This document shows, piece after piece, positions 19,557 to 28,422 of a stretch of DNA of 32,636 nucleotides. Source of the stretch: Prochlorococcus sp. AG-347-J21 (GTDB lineage: Bacteria > Cyanobacteriota > Cyanobacteriia > PCC-6307 > Cyanobiaceae). The stretch is taken from the NCBI GenBank assembly GCA_003281455.1, contig QCBX01000013.1, positions 1 to 32,636 on the forward strand. Reading direction: 5' to 3'. A model generated the notes under the pieces. It was not told the origin of the DNA. It ran no database searches and saw nothing but the letters and a program-made list of their open reading frames with translations. Position numbers and translations under genes: made by a program. How positions within the stretch are numbered: position 1 is the stretch's first letter; every line of letters begins with the position of its first letter.

Positions 19557-20156
19557 ATGAAGACTAACTTAAGATTAATAGGTGGTAAGAAACTCCAAAG
19601 TCCAAATAATTCTTATACCAGACCTACAACTTTGAGAGTGAGAGAGGCCATATTTAATATATTGAACAAAAGAGTTGAAAATAGTAACTGGTTAGATTTA
19701 TTTAGTGGGACAGGGGCCATATCTTGTGAAGCCTATAATCACGGGGCAAGCAAAATAATTGCAATTGAAAAAAACAAAATCAACTCAAAAATTTGCTTAG
19801 AAAATTTACTCTCATTGGAGAATATTGAGAATAGGAGAAATGATATCGAAGTTATTTGTAAAGACGTTTTAAAATGGACAAAACCAAATTATGAGAGAAA
19901 TTTATCATCTAGAAATATGGATTTAAACAAATTAAAATTTGATTTTGTTTATCTAGATCCTCCCTACGAAGTGGATTTCCATGAATTAGTTTTAAATCAA
20001 TTATTTAATTGTAATTTTTTAAAAAAAGATTCAACAGTTATTTGTGAACATTCTCCAAACTTATTTATTAAAAAAAGTACTTTGTGGGAAACTATAGATG
20101 TAAGAAATTATGGGCAGTCAAGATTAACATTTTTAATCAATGTCCAACATCCCTGA
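19557..20156 (+). CDS. rsmD: 16S rRNA (guanine966-N2)-methyltransferase
   Basis: SAM-dependent methyltransferase of the RsmD family, expected to modify G966 of 16S rRNA. The SAM-binding motif [15 protein letters not shown] is at residues 45-59 and the catalytic DPPY motif at 134-137 ([11 protein letters not shown]). Length 199 is normal. A GG-rich stretch lies just before the ATG, 13 bp after hisH. The last 24 bases overlap the 3' end of petG on the other strand. Confidence 0.93.
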   Translation: MKTNLRLIGGKKLQSPNNSYTRPTTLRVREAIFNILNKRVENSNWLDLFSGTGAISCEAYNHGASKIIAIEKNKINSKICLENLLSLENIENRRNDIEVICKDVLKWTKPNYERNLSSRNMDLNKLKFDFVYLDPPYEVDFHELVLNQLFNCNFLKKDSTVICEHSPNLFIKKSTLWETIDVRNYGQSRLTFLINVQHP

Positions 20157-20252
20157 ACCTCTTCTGTATTGATTCCATGCACTTACGAATAATCCAAGAA
20201 GAGTTATTGGAACTAAACCTAAAACAATTCCACATAGAAGAGGCTCGATCAT
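20133..20252 (-). CDS. petG: Cytochrome b6f complex subunit 5 (PetG)
   Basis: A 39-residue single-span thylakoid protein required for assembly and stability of the cytochrome b6f complex. The reverse strand reads [20 protein letters not shown], then [19 protein letters not shown] and TAA. The MIEPLL start and AWNQYRRG end are the PetG signature. An AAAAAAGG ribosome-binding site lies 6-8 bases before the ATG. The gene is divergent from cytM (55 bp apart) and its last 24 bases overlap rsmD head-on. It is too short for ordinary gene-length cut-offs. Confidence 0.96.
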   Translation of the reverse strand: MIEPLLCGIVLGLVPITLLGLFVSAWNQYRRGSGMLDID

Positions 20253-20307
20253 TTTTTTGCCTTTTTTGAATTTCTTATTCACAATTGTTACATAGAGATT
20301 ATTTTTT

Positions 20308-20694
20308 GTGTCAACATCTTCATCAACTGCAGCAGAAAGAGACTTTAAAAAAGAATTCTTAAAAATTACTTTTATTGTATTTGGAGTTTTATTGATTTGT
20401 TTTTCAATATTTTTCGTAAGTCATCATGAAAATAATAAATATATTATTGAAACTCTTGAGCTTAATGGCTCTGCTGAGAAAGGAGATGCTCTTTTTAAGA
20501 TGAATTGTGTTGGATGTCATGGAATTACAGCAAGAGGATTAGTGGGCCCAGACTTACACTCAATAACTAAACGTTTGAATGATAAACAGATAATAAAACA
20601 AGTTACTGGAGGTTTAACTCCTCCTATGCCAAGTTTTGAAATTGATCCTGTAAATATGTCCAATTTATTAAAATATCTTCATAGCCTTGAATAG
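20308..20694 (+). CDS. cytM: Cytochrome cM
   Basis: Membrane-anchored c-type cytochrome conserved in cyanobacteria. One hydrophobic segment (about 19-37) is followed by a heme domain with CVGCH at 67-71 and a likely axial methionine M107 in PPMPSF. Length 128 fits. CytM is implicated in slowing respiration or photosynthesis under stress or mixotrophy in Synechocystis; its exact role is unsettled. The start is GTG, giving a short polar N-terminus before the anchor. It is divergent from petG, so two thylakoid electron-transfer genes share one 55-bp promoter region. Confidence 0.92.
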   Translation: MSTSSSTAAERDFKKEFLKITFIVFGVLLICFSIFFVSHHENNKYIIETLELNGSAEKGDALFKMNCVGCHGITARGLVGPDLHSITKRLNDKQIIKQVTGGLTPPMPSFEIDPVNMSNLLKYLHSLE

Positions 20695-20696
20695 TT

Positions 20697-21440
20697 TTGG
20701 GAAAAAATTTTTCTAATTTAAAGGTAATATTAGTTGAACCAAATGGTCCTTTAAATGTAGGGAGCGTTGCTAGATTATGCAGTAATTTTGAAGTCGATGA
20801 ATTAAGAATTGTTTCTCCGAAATGCGATATATTTTCTTTAGAAGCGAAAAAAATGGCCCTCAAAGGTCATAAATTTCTTGAAAATTCTAAGATTTTTGAT
20901 GATCTTCAAAAAGCGACTTTTGACTGTGATCTAGTTCTAGCATCTTGTGGAAGGATTGATGTAAATAAAAATTTATTTTTAGGATCTTCTGAAGATATAT
21001 TTGATTGGACTTTATCCTTTAAAAAGATAAATAATTTAGCAATTATATTTGGAAGAGAAGATAGAGGTTTAACTAACAGTGAATTGCTTCTGGCAAATAA
21101 AACTTTTCATATCCCAACTTCTCAGAATAATCCTTCATTAAATCTTTCTCACGCAGTTTCAATAGCTTTGTATGAGTTAAATAAGTCTTCAAAAAGAAAC
21201 TTTGATCAAGAACTAAAAGTTTTTAATCTTGCATCATCAAAACAAATTCATGATTCGTTTTTGGAGATAGAGGAATTACTTTTGAAGGTTGGATATCTTT
21301 TAAAACATACTTCTAAGGCAAAAATTACTAAATTTAAGAATTTTATTTTGAGGTCAAATACATCAATGCACGAAATAAATGTTTTAAGAGGAATTGTCCA
21401 TCAAATAAACTGGTTTTTGAACAATTCAAAAAGAAACTAG
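20697..21440 (+). CDS. SpoU/TrmH-family RNA methyltransferase (TrmJ-like)
   Basis: SPOUT-class (trefoil-knot) 2'-O-methyltransferase. The three family motifs are visible: NVGSVARLCSNF at about 18-29, IFGREDRGLTNSEL at about 120-133 and PSLNLSHAVSIALYEL at about 148-163. Length 247 and the C-terminal helical extension fit TrmJ, which methylates position 32 of tRNAs, but rRNA-targeted relatives exist. The start is TTG, only 2 bp after the cytM stop; no other start codon precedes the first conserved motif (VILVEPNGPLNVGS). Translation is probably coupled to cytM. Confidence 0.87.
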   Translation: MGKNFSNLKVILVEPNGPLNVGSVARLCSNFEVDELRIVSPKCDIFSLEAKKMALKGHKFLENSKIFDDLQKATFDCDLVLASCGRIDVNKNLFLGSSEDIFDWTLSFKKINNLAIIFGREDRGLTNSELLLANKTFHIPTSQNNPSLNLSHAVSIALYELNKSSKRNFDQELKVFNLASSKQIHDSFLEIEELLLKVGYLLKHTSKAKITKFKNFILRSNTSMHEINVLRGIVHQINWFLNNSKRN

Positions 21441-21562
21441 CTACATAATCAATTAAGTTAGATTTTATTTCTTTATAGTTTTAATTTCAAAGGGATATTT
21501 ACTAAAAACATTTTCTGAAGTAACATCTATTGATTATTTGAATATTTAAGAAAACTAAAACT

Positions 21563-22651
21563 GTGCCTACAACAAAGAAAAGAAGAGTTTTCCCCTTTAC
21601 AGCTGTAATTGGCCAAGAAGAAATGAAATTGGCTCTCTTGTTAAATGTTATTGATCCAAGAATTGGAGGCGTGATGATAATGGGTGATAGAGGGACTGGA
21701 AAGTCGACTACAATCAGAGCCTTAGCTGATTTGTTGCCTGCAATTGATGTTGTTAAAGACGATCCATATAATAGTTCTTTAGTCGATCCTGATTTGCAAA
21801 GTAAAGAAGTTTTGGAAAAAATTATTCAAGGAGAAAATCTAGAGAGTGTTCAAAAACAAGTACCTATGGTTGACTTGCCTTTAGGGGCTACTGAAGACAG
21901 ACTTTGTGGAACCATTGATATAGAGAAGGCTTTGAGTGAAGGTGTTAAGGCATTTGAACCAGGATTATTAGCAAAAGCTAATAGGGGTTTATTATATGTT
22001 GATGAAGTTAATTTACTTGATGATCATTTAGTCGATGTACTCTTAGATTCGGCTGCTTCAGGATGGAATACAGTTGAAAGAGAGGGAGTTTCAGTTCGAC
22101 ATCCTGCTAGATTTGTCCTTATTGGTTCAGGAAATCCAGAAGAAGGTGAATTAAGACCTCAACTTTTAGATAGGTTTGGAATGAGTGTTGAGGTTAAGAC
22201 AGTTAGAGATGCTGAATTAAGAGTACAGGTTGTAGATCAAAGAACTTCTTTTGACGATAATCCTGATGAGTTTTCATTGGGCGTTGAGAAACAACAGGAT
22301 GAACTTCAACAAAAAGTTATTAAAGCACAAGAAATATTAAATTCTGTTCAAATGGACGATGACCTAAGATTGAATATTTCTGCAATCTGCGGAGAACTAG
22401 ATGTTGACGGTTTGCGTGGAGATATCGTTACGAATCGATCGGCAAGGGCAATTGCAGCCTTTGAGGGAAGAACTGAAGTGCAAGAAGATGATATAGCAAG
22501 GGTTATTTCTTGCTCTTTAAGACATAGACTAAGAAAAGATCCCTTAGAACAAGTTGATTCAGGGGAAAGAGTTATTCAAGCTTTTTGTAAAGTATTTGAT
22601 TTAGATGAAAAAGAAAATCTTTCAAAATTTCAATTGTCTGCAGAAGCTTAA
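21563..22651 (+). CDS. chlI: Magnesium chelatase ATPase subunit I
   Basis: AAA+ subunit that, with ChlD and ChlH, inserts Mg2+ into protoporphyrin IX, the first committed step of chlorophyll synthesis. Walker [10 protein letters not shown] is at residues 41-49, Walker B is in [17 protein letters not shown], and sensor and arginine-finger segments ([19 protein letters not shown]) follow. Length 362 is normal. The start is GTG. It has its own upstream gap of 122 bp, in which I see no definite operator. ruvC starts 5 bp after it. Confidence 0.96.
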   Translation: MPTTKKRRVFPFTAVIGQEEMKLALLLNVIDPRIGGVMIMGDRGTGKSTTIRALADLLPAIDVVKDDPYNSSLVDPDLQSKEVLEKIIQGENLESVQKQVPMVDLPLGATEDRLCGTIDIEKALSEGVKAFEPGLLAKANRGLLYVDEVNLLDDHLVDVLLDSAASGWNTVEREGVSVRHPARFVLIGSGNPEEGELRPQLLDRFGMSVEVKTVRDAELRVQVVDQRTSFDDNPDEFSLGVEKQQDELQQKVIKAQEILNSVQMDDDLRLNISAICGELDVDGLRGDIVTNRSARAIAAFEGRTEVQEDDIARVISCSLRHRLRKDPLEQVDSGERVIQAFCKVFDLDEKENLSKFQLSAEA

Positions 22652-22656
22652 TTACA

Positions 22657-23130
22657 GTGAGAATAATTGGGATTGACCCTGGATTAGCTAGAGTCGGTTA
22701 TGGAATTATTGAAATAAAAAATGAAAAAAAGATATTATTAGATTGTGGTGTCATTGAGACAGGTAAAGATAAAAAAGAGGAAGATAGACTTTATGAGATA
22801 TTCAAAGATCTTAATGAATTAATAAATCATTGGAATCCAACATCAGCGGCGGTAGAAAAATTTTTCTTTTACAGATCAAGCACTACCATAAGTGTGGTGC
22901 AGGCTAGAGGCGTAATTATGATGGTATTGGCTTCAAAAAAAATTCATGTCAGTGAATATTCTCCTGCCCAGATAAAATTAACCATTGCTGGGTCTGGAAA
23001 AGCATCTAAGAAAGAAGTTCTTGATGCTGTTATGTATAGCTTAGAACTTAAAAAACCTCCAAAACCTGATGATTCAGCAGATGCCTTGGCCATAGCTCTC
23101 ACAAAACTAAATGAAGATGGCATCAACTGA
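22657..23130 (+). CDS. ruvC: Crossover junction endodeoxyribonuclease RuvC
   Basis: Holliday-junction resolvase acting with RuvAB. The 157-residue RNase H-fold protein shows the catalytic acidic residues: D7 in [15 protein letters not shown]67 in AAVEKFF, and D139 and D142 in [12 protein letters not shown]. The start is GTG, 5 bp after chlI. Read-through from chlI is likely. Confidence 0.95.
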   Translation: MRIIGIDPGLARVGYGIIEIKNEKKILLDCGVIETGKDKKEEDRLYEIFKDLNELINHWNPTSAAVEKFFFYRSSTTISVVQARGVIMMVLASKKIHVSEYSPAQIKLTIAGSGKASKKEVLDAVMYSLELKKPPKPDDSADALAIALTKLNEDGIN

Positions 23131-23139
23131 AGATTCAAT

Positions 23140-23697
23140 ATGAATATTTCTGAAAAAAAGAAATTGGAGAGGCATTCCTTTAGAAAAATTAGAGATGAGA
23201 TTTCTCTTAAGCAAAGAGAAAATGTAGTGAAGAATGTAAAATTATATGTTGATTCAACTATTAAGGAATATAAAAATAATGGTTACGTAGCCATATATTG
23301 GCCTCTAAGAAATGAAGTAGATATTAGAAGTCTTAAGGAAAAATTTTCTTTAGCTTTGCCCAGATGTAAAGATAAAAATGAATTACTTTTTTATCCATGG
23401 GATGAAGAACCTCTCACAAAAGATTCAGAGGGGATACTAAGTCCAAATAACTCTTTTTCATTAAGTTATAACCAGATAAGTATGATTCTTGTCCCATGTC
23501 TTTCTGTAGATAAAAATTTAACAAGATTAGGTTATGGAGGAGGTTATTTTGATAAATTAAGGACAGATAATAATTGGAGAAATGTTCCATGCATTGGAGT
23601 ATTAACTTCCAATTGCGTAAGTACGGTTCCATTGACCAGAGCTTATTGGGATATTCCTTTATCAGGGTTTATCACAGAAAAAGAAATATTTGTATAA
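23140..23697 (+). CDS. 5-formyltetrahydrofolate cyclo-ligase
   Basis: ATP-dependent conversion of 5-formyl-THF to 5,10-methenyl-THF, returning stored folate to the one-carbon pool. The family signature LGYGGGYFDKL is at about residues 130-140, preceded by the ILVPCLSVD segment; the N-terminal basic RHSFRKIRDEI helix is also typical. Length 185 is normal. It lies 9 bp after ruvC. It complements folD in the same window, though the two are far apart. Confidence 0.92.
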   Translation: MNISEKKKLERHSFRKIRDEISLKQRENVVKNVKLYVDSTIKEYKNNGYVAIYWPLRNEVDIRSLKEKFSLALPRCKDKNELLFYPWDEEPLTKDSEGILSPNNSFSLSYNQISMILVPCLSVDKNLTRLGYGGGYFDKLRTDNNWRNVPCIGVLTSNCVSTVPLTRAYWDIPLSGFITEKEIFV

Positions 23698-23736
23698 TAG
23701 AAGACTTATAAAGCGATTAATTTATAGTTTTTAAAA

Positions 23737-24156
23737 ATGGAAAATCAGGAAAAATATAATAATTTATCAAGATTAGTAGAAAAGTTGAAGAAATCAGGAG
23801 ATCCAAAAAGAAAATATGAATACATTTTGTGGTTAGGCAAAAAATTGAAGGAACCAAATAATGAAATCCTTGTTGAAGAAAATAAAGTTAAGGGATGCGT
23901 TTCAGAAGTTTTTGTTAAGGCAAATATTAAAGGCGGTAAATTATTTTGGGAAGGATATTCTGATGCCCTAATAACCAAGGGTTTATTAGCATTTTTAATT
24001 ACTGGGTTAAATGAATTAACCCCAAATGATGTTGTTAAAATAGATAAGAAATTTATTGAAGATACTGGTTTGAGATCAAGCCTAACTCCTTCTCGGTCAA
24101 ATGGTTTTTTAAATATATTGTTGAAAATGCAGTCTCAAGCAAATGAATTTTTGTAG
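23737..24156 (+). CDS. sufE: Cysteine desulfuration protein SufE
   Basis: Accepts sulfur from the SufS cysteine desulfurase and passes it to the SufBCD scaffold for Fe-S cluster building. The active cysteine is C54 in VKGCVSEVFV; the W-E-G-Y-S-D-A segment and the C-terminal LTPSRSNGFLNILLKM helix are family-typical. Length 139 is normal. It is 39 bp after the cyclo-ligase and 44 bp before hom. Confidence 0.94.
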   Translation: MENQEKYNNLSRLVEKLKKSGDPKRKYEYILWLGKKLKEPNNEILVEENKVKGCVSEVFVKANIKGGKLFWEGYSDALITKGLLAFLITGLNELTPNDVVKIDKKFIEDTGLRSSLTPSRSNGFLNILLKMQSQANEFL

Positions 24157-24200
24157 GCCTAATAATATAAAATTAAATTCAAAGTTAAAAGAAAGAAAAA

Positions 24201-25502
24201 ATGAGAAGATGCAAAATTGGGATTGTAGGTTTTGGAACTGTAGGTTCAGGGATTTATAAAATATTAAGTTCTGAAGTTGATTCACATCCAATTCTAAAAG
24301 AAATAGAAGTTGCAAAAATAGCAGTTAAAGATCTTAATAAAAAAAGGGATATTGAGCTAGATAATAATTTATTAACTGATGATCCATTTGGATTAATTAA
24401 TGACCCCTCTATAGATGTAATTGTTGAAGTAATGGGTGGGGTTGATTTGGCGAAAGAAATTATTCTGCAATCATTAAAATTAGGTAAATCTGTTGTTACC
24501 GCAAACAAAGCAGTTATTGCAAGATATGGAGAAGAAATATATAAAACTGCATCTAAAGAAGGAGTTTATGTATTGTCAGAGGCAGCAGTTTGCGGGGGGA
24601 TTCCTATAATTGAACCCTTGAAAAGATCATTAAAAAGTAACAGCATAAAAAAAATGGTTGGGATAATAAATGGTACAACAAATTTCATTCTTTCAAAGAT
24701 GACAAATGAAAAAGCTGATTATAAGGAGACCTTAAAATTGGCACAAAGCCTTGGGTATGCAGAATTTGATCCAACCGCAGATGTTGAGGGTCATGATGCT
24801 GCTGATAAGATTTCAATTCTTAGTGAACTTGCATTTGGAGGGAAAATCAAAAGAGAGGAGATTCATTCTGAGGGAATTAGCAAAATTAGTCTAAAGGATA
24901 TCGAATATGCCAATAAATTAGGGTTTGAAATAAAACTTTTAGCGCTCTCAGAAAGGGGACAAATTGATAGTAATGATTCACTCGCTTTGAATATTTGGGT
25001 AGGCCCCTCTTTGATTCCAAAATCTCATCCATTGGCAACAGTAAAGGGAGTTAACAATGCTTTGTTAATAGAGGCTGATCCTCTTGGAGAGATAATGTTG
25101 TATGGTCCAGGTGCAGGGAGTGGGCCAACTGCTGCATCAGTAGTATCAGATATATTAAATCTGCATGCCGCCTCAGTAAAAAATACTAATTCAATCGATC
25201 CATTATTATCTTTTGATTTCTGGAGACACTGTCATATCATTGGATCTTCACAAATAAATAAGAAAAATTACCTTAGAATTATTTGTCTTGATAGTCCAGG
25301 TGTAATAGGAAAGATTGGAGATATTTTTGGAAAAAATAATGTATCCATCGAATCGATTGTTCAGCTAGATGCAAGTGAGGACAAAGCTGAAATTGTTGTT
25401 ATTACTCATGAGGTGAATAATGGAGATTTTGAGAAATCGAAAGATGAAATAAATTCCCTAAATGAAGTAAAAATTATTGCAAGTCAATTAAGTTGTATTT
25501 AA
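24201..25502 (+). CDS. hom: Homoserine dehydrogenase
   Basis: Reduces aspartate semialdehyde to homoserine, the branch point to threonine and methionine. The NAD(P)-binding motif GIVGFGTVGSG is at residues 7-17, the EAAVCGGIPIIEPLK substrate segment at about 128-142 and GINGTTNFIL-like residues follow (IINGTTNFILSKM). The C-terminal ACT domain (about 355-430, starting YLRIICLDSPGVIGKIG) is the likely threonine-feedback sensor. Monofunctional and full length (433). The symbol thrA is sometimes used. An AAAGAAAG-type purine stretch precedes the ATG. Confidence 0.95.
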   Translation: MRRCKIGIVGFGTVGSGIYKILSSEVDSHPILKEIEVAKIAVKDLNKKRDIELDNNLLTDDPFGLINDPSIDVIVEVMGGVDLAKEIILQSLKLGKSVVTANKAVIARYGEEIYKTASKEGVYVLSEAAVCGGIPIIEPLKRSLKSNSIKKMVGIINGTTNFILSKMTNEKADYKETLKLAQSLGYAEFDPTADVEGHDAADKISILSELAFGGKIKREEIHSEGISKISLKDIEYANKLGFEIKLLALSERGQIDSNDSLALNIWVGPSLIPKSHPLATVKGVNNALLIEADPLGEIMLYGPGAGSGPTAASVVSDILNLHAASVKNTNSIDPLLSFDFWRHCHIIGSSQINKKNYLRIICLDSPGVIGKIGDIFGKNNVSIESIVQLDASEDKAEIVVITHEVNNGDFEKSKDEINSLNEVKIIASQLSCI

Positions 25503-25572
25503 AAAAATAGTTTGCAAATTTCTCTATAGCTTGGTAAACCGAAGAAAGTAAGTGTTTGGTTTTAACACCTTA

Positions 25573-25839
25573 ATGATTCATTCAAAACTATTAGACAGTG
25601 AAAATAATAATTTAATTTCTTCTGAAAACCTTTATAAAGGTGCTTGTGTAAAAATTAAAAATAGCAATAAGACTTTTCAAGTAATTGGTTTAAATATAAG
25701 TAAAGAAGTTTGTTGGGTGAGAGAGTGGCCTTTTGCATGTAATTCTAAAAAAACATTTGCTTTAGAAATAAATCAAATAACCTTACAAATTTTCTGCTCA
25801 AATAATTCTTCAGAAGAACTAAGCAATTATGAAATATGA
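25573..25839 (+). CDS. Small conserved-looking protein, unknown function
   Basis: Eighty-eight residues from the ATG at 25573; an in-frame GTG at 25552 would add seven residues. I do not recognise a domain. It has no signal peptide or membrane segment and contains three to four predicted beta-strands around KGACVKIKNSNKTFQVIGLNI-type sequence, with a VCWVREWPF motif near residue 60. The strand pattern suggests a small SH3- or PRC-like barrel, which is only a guess. Its TGA stop overlaps the ATG of the substrate-binding protein (ATGA), so translation is coupled to the transporter. Confidence 0.75.
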   Translation: MIHSKLLDSENNNLISSENLYKGACVKIKNSNKTFQVIGLNISKEVCWVREWPFACNSKKTFALEINQITLQIFCSNNSSEELSNYEI

Positions 25840-27407
25840 ATAAAAAGGTTGTTGTATCAATATTTATTATTTTAATTTCTTTTTTACAGAATTCTTGCGC
25901 CTCAAAAAGAATATCTAAAAAAATCATAGTAGCAAGTTCTGGAAAAATTGAATCTTTAGATCCAGCTAGAGCAAATACTCTTAAAGCAATGCAATTAATC
26001 AGTTCTCTAGGAGATACATTATATGAATTAAATTCTGCTGGAGAATTAATCCCTCAATTGGCCTCGGGGATGCCAGTTATTTCAAAGGATAGACTTCAAA
26101 TAACTATCAATTTAAGAAAGAATGTTTTTTTTCACGATGGAACCGCATTTAACTCAAATGCTATGAAGTTTACCTTTGATAGATTCAAAAGAATTGGAAC
26201 GATGAACTATATTTTAGGAAATAAGATTAAATCAATAGAAGCGCCAAGTGAATATTCAGTCATAATAAATTTGAATAAACCATCAAGTTCCTTAAATGGT
26301 TTACTCACATCAGTAAATTTAACTCCAATATCTCCTACATTTTACAAACAATATTCTGATAAGTTTCTAAATGAAAAATTCGTTGGTACTGGCAAGTATG
26401 TCCTTACTAGTTTTTCTAATGAAGTTCAATCAATTGATCCTTATTTGAATTATTGGGGTGAAAAGCCCTTAAATAATGGCGTTGATTTTGTGGGATATTC
26501 AAATTCATCATCTCTTTTTGGGGCTTTAAAAAGTAAACAAATTGACGTGCTTTTATCAAATTCAATTGATGATAGTCAGAGAAAAAGTTTAAATAATTTA
26601 AGCAAAAATAAACAGTTTAATGAAGGTAATAGCCCTTTCACTGAATTAAGTTTTATAAGCCTTAAAACTAGTTCTTATCCCCTAAATAATCTTAATTTAA
26701 GACTGGCTTTGGCAAAAAGTCTTAATAGAAAATTGATTAGTGAGAAAGTAAGTTATGGATTAAGGAAGCCTTCTAGATCAATTATTCCTCCGATATTAAA
26801 AAAAGATAATCAAGAATTGTGGCCTAAATACGATTATTTAGAAGCAAGAAGGTTATTGCAAAAAGAAAATTATTGCAATGGAAATATTCTAAAAATACCC
26901 CTTACTTATAGATCGAATGTACCAGCTGACAAGCTTATTGCTCTGACATGGCAAGAAGAAATTAAAAGTTCTTTCAAAGATTGTATTGATATTGAACTCA
27001 ATGGGGTTGAATCTACAACAGTTTATAAGAATTTAAGTTTAGGAATTTATACGGCAGTTCTTCTCGATTGGACTGGGGCTTATTCAGATCCAGAGGCCTA
27101 TCTCACCCCTCTTTTAAGTTGTAATGAAATAGTTGATGGCATATGTAAAAAAGGAGAATCAGTTTACAGCGGTAGTTTTTGGGGGTCTAATAAAGTGGAA
27201 AGCTTATTTCTTGAGAGTGAAAAAATAAGTGGAATTAAAAGATTAGAAAAACTTGTCGAAATTGAAAAAATAGCAGCACGTTCAATACCTTATATTCCTA
27301 TTTGGATATCCTCTCAAAAAGCATGGTCACAAAATAAAATATCAAGACCTATTTTTAATGGTGCAGGAATAATTTCATTGAGTGATCTTGAGTTAATTAA
27401 TGAGTAG
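25836..27407 (+). CDS. ABC transporter substrate-binding lipoprotein, peptide type
   Basis: Extracytoplasmic solute-binding protein of family 5 (SBP_bac_5; dipeptide, oligopeptide, nickel and related ligands). The N-terminus has a charged start, a hydrophobic stretch and a cysteine at 21 (LQNS-C), an imperfect lipobox that still suggests a lipoprotein. Family features follow: ESLDPARANTLKAMQLISSLGDTL at the start of domain I, LRKNVFFHDGTAFNSNAMKFTFDR, and the LRLALAKSLNRKLI segment near 290. Length 523 is typical. The ligand cannot be told from sequence. It overlaps the upstream gene by 4 bp and the permease by 8 bp. Confidence 0.9.
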   Translation: MNKKVVVSIFIILISFLQNSCASKRISKKIIVASSGKIESLDPARANTLKAMQLISSLGDTLYELNSAGELIPQLASGMPVISKDRLQITINLRKNVFFHDGTAFNSNAMKFTFDRFKRIGTMNYILGNKIKSIEAPSEYSVIINLNKPSSSLNGLLTSVNLTPISPTFYKQYSDKFLNEKFVGTGKYVLTSFSNEVQSIDPYLNYWGEKPLNNGVDFVGYSNSSSLFGALKSKQIDVLLSNSIDDSQRKSLNNLSKNKQFNEGNSPFTELSFISLKTSSYPLNNLNLRLALAKSLNRKLISEKVSYGLRKPSRSIIPPILKKDNQELWPKYDYLEARRLLQKENYCNGNILKIPLTYRSNVPADKLIALTWQEEIKSSFKDCIDIELNGVESTTVYKNLSLGIYTAVLLDWTGAYSDPEAYLTPLLSCNEIVDGICKKGESVYSGSFWGSNKVESLFLESEKISGIKRLEKLVEIEKIAARSIPYIPIWISSQKAWSQNKISRPIFNGAGIISLSDLELINE

Positions 27408-28422
27408 AAATTTAAATAAACTACTAAATTATTCCCTATTAAAAATTTCATTAATACCCATAATGTTATGGATAATTTCTTCATTAGTTTTTATTTTATT
27501 AAGAGTTGCTCCCGGCGATCCTGTCGATGCAATACTTGGATCTGGTGCAGATGAGGTTTCTAGGGAACTTCTAAGAAATAAATTGGGGCTAAATGAACCT
27601 TTAATAAATCAATATTTTTCATATATTAAAAATATATTGCACTTAGATTTTGGACAATCTCTTAGTACCCAAGAACCTGTCTTTAATATTATTATTAAAT
27701 CATTTCCTGCAAGTCTTGAGCTTGGATTCTTTTCAATATTAAGTGCCACACTAATTGGATTCCCATTGGGATTACTTGGCTTAAGAAATAGAGGGAAAAA
27801 GACTGATTATTTTGCGCGAATATTAGGAATAGCCACATATGCGATCCCTCCTTTTTGGGGTGCAATGTTAGCGCAATTATTATTTTCTGTATTTTTTAAT
27901 ATTTCCCCAATTGGAGGTAGATTTCCAATATTTCAACAACAACCTCAAATTACAGGTTTTCTAGTTTTAGATAGTATTCTTTCAAATAATATTATTGCCT
28001 TGAAAGATAGTCTTTATCACCTCGCACTTCCTTCGATTACCCTTGGCTTTTTATTAAGTGGTATATTCAGCCGCTCATTAAGAGTAAATTTGGATAAGAC
28101 ATTAAAAAGTGATTATGTAAATGCAGCTATATGTAGAGGAATATCAAGGAAAAAAATATTTTTAAACCATGCATTGCCTAATGCTCTATTGCCAATTGTC
28201 ACTATTTCTGGCTTGACTATGGCCTCATTAGCAGGAGGTGCTCTATTGTTCGAGGTAACCTTTTCATGGCCAGGGATCGCTTTAAGATTACATGAAGCTA
28301 TTTCTCAAAGAGACTATACCTTGGTTCAAGGAATTGTAATTTTTACCTCTATGCTCATAGTCTCTTTAAATCTCTTCGTGGATATTTTAATCGCATATTT
28401 AGATCCACGAATAGAGTACTAA
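27400..28422 (+). CDS. ABC transporter permease, DppB/OppB type
   Basis: Inner-membrane permease with about six hydrophobic spans in 340 residues. Features of the DppB branch are visible: VFILLRVAPGDPVDAILG near the N-terminus, the LRNKLGLNEPLINQYFSYI segment, and the cytoplasmic EAA-type loop AAICRGISRKKIFLNHALPNALLPI that contacts the ATPase. The end is the usual LNLFVDILIAYLDPRI. Neither the DppC partner nor an ATPase follows; the next gene is on the other strand. These must be encoded elsewhere if the transporter works. Its stop shares bases with the stop of the convergent hydrolase. Confidence 0.9.
   Translation: MSRNLNKLLNYSLLKISLIPIMLWIISSLVFILLRVAPGDPVDAILGSGADEVSRELLRNKLGLNEPLINQYFSYIKNILHLDFGQSLSTQEPVFNIIIKSFPASLELGFFSILSATLIGFPLGLLGLRNRGKKTDYFARILGIATYAIPPFWGAMLAQLLFSVFFNISPIGGRFPIFQQQPQITGFLVLDSILSNNIIALKDSLYHLALPSITLGFLLSGIFSRSLRVNLDKTLKSDYVNAAICRGISRKKIFLNHALPNALLPIVTISGLTMASLAGGALLFEVTFSWPGIALRLHEAISQRDYTLVQGIVIFTSMLIVSLNLFVDILIAYLDPRIEY

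Noticed and set aside
20084..20269. 61-codon frame on + after rsmD
   Set aside because: The opposite strand here encodes an unmistakable PetG; the + frame is its shadow.
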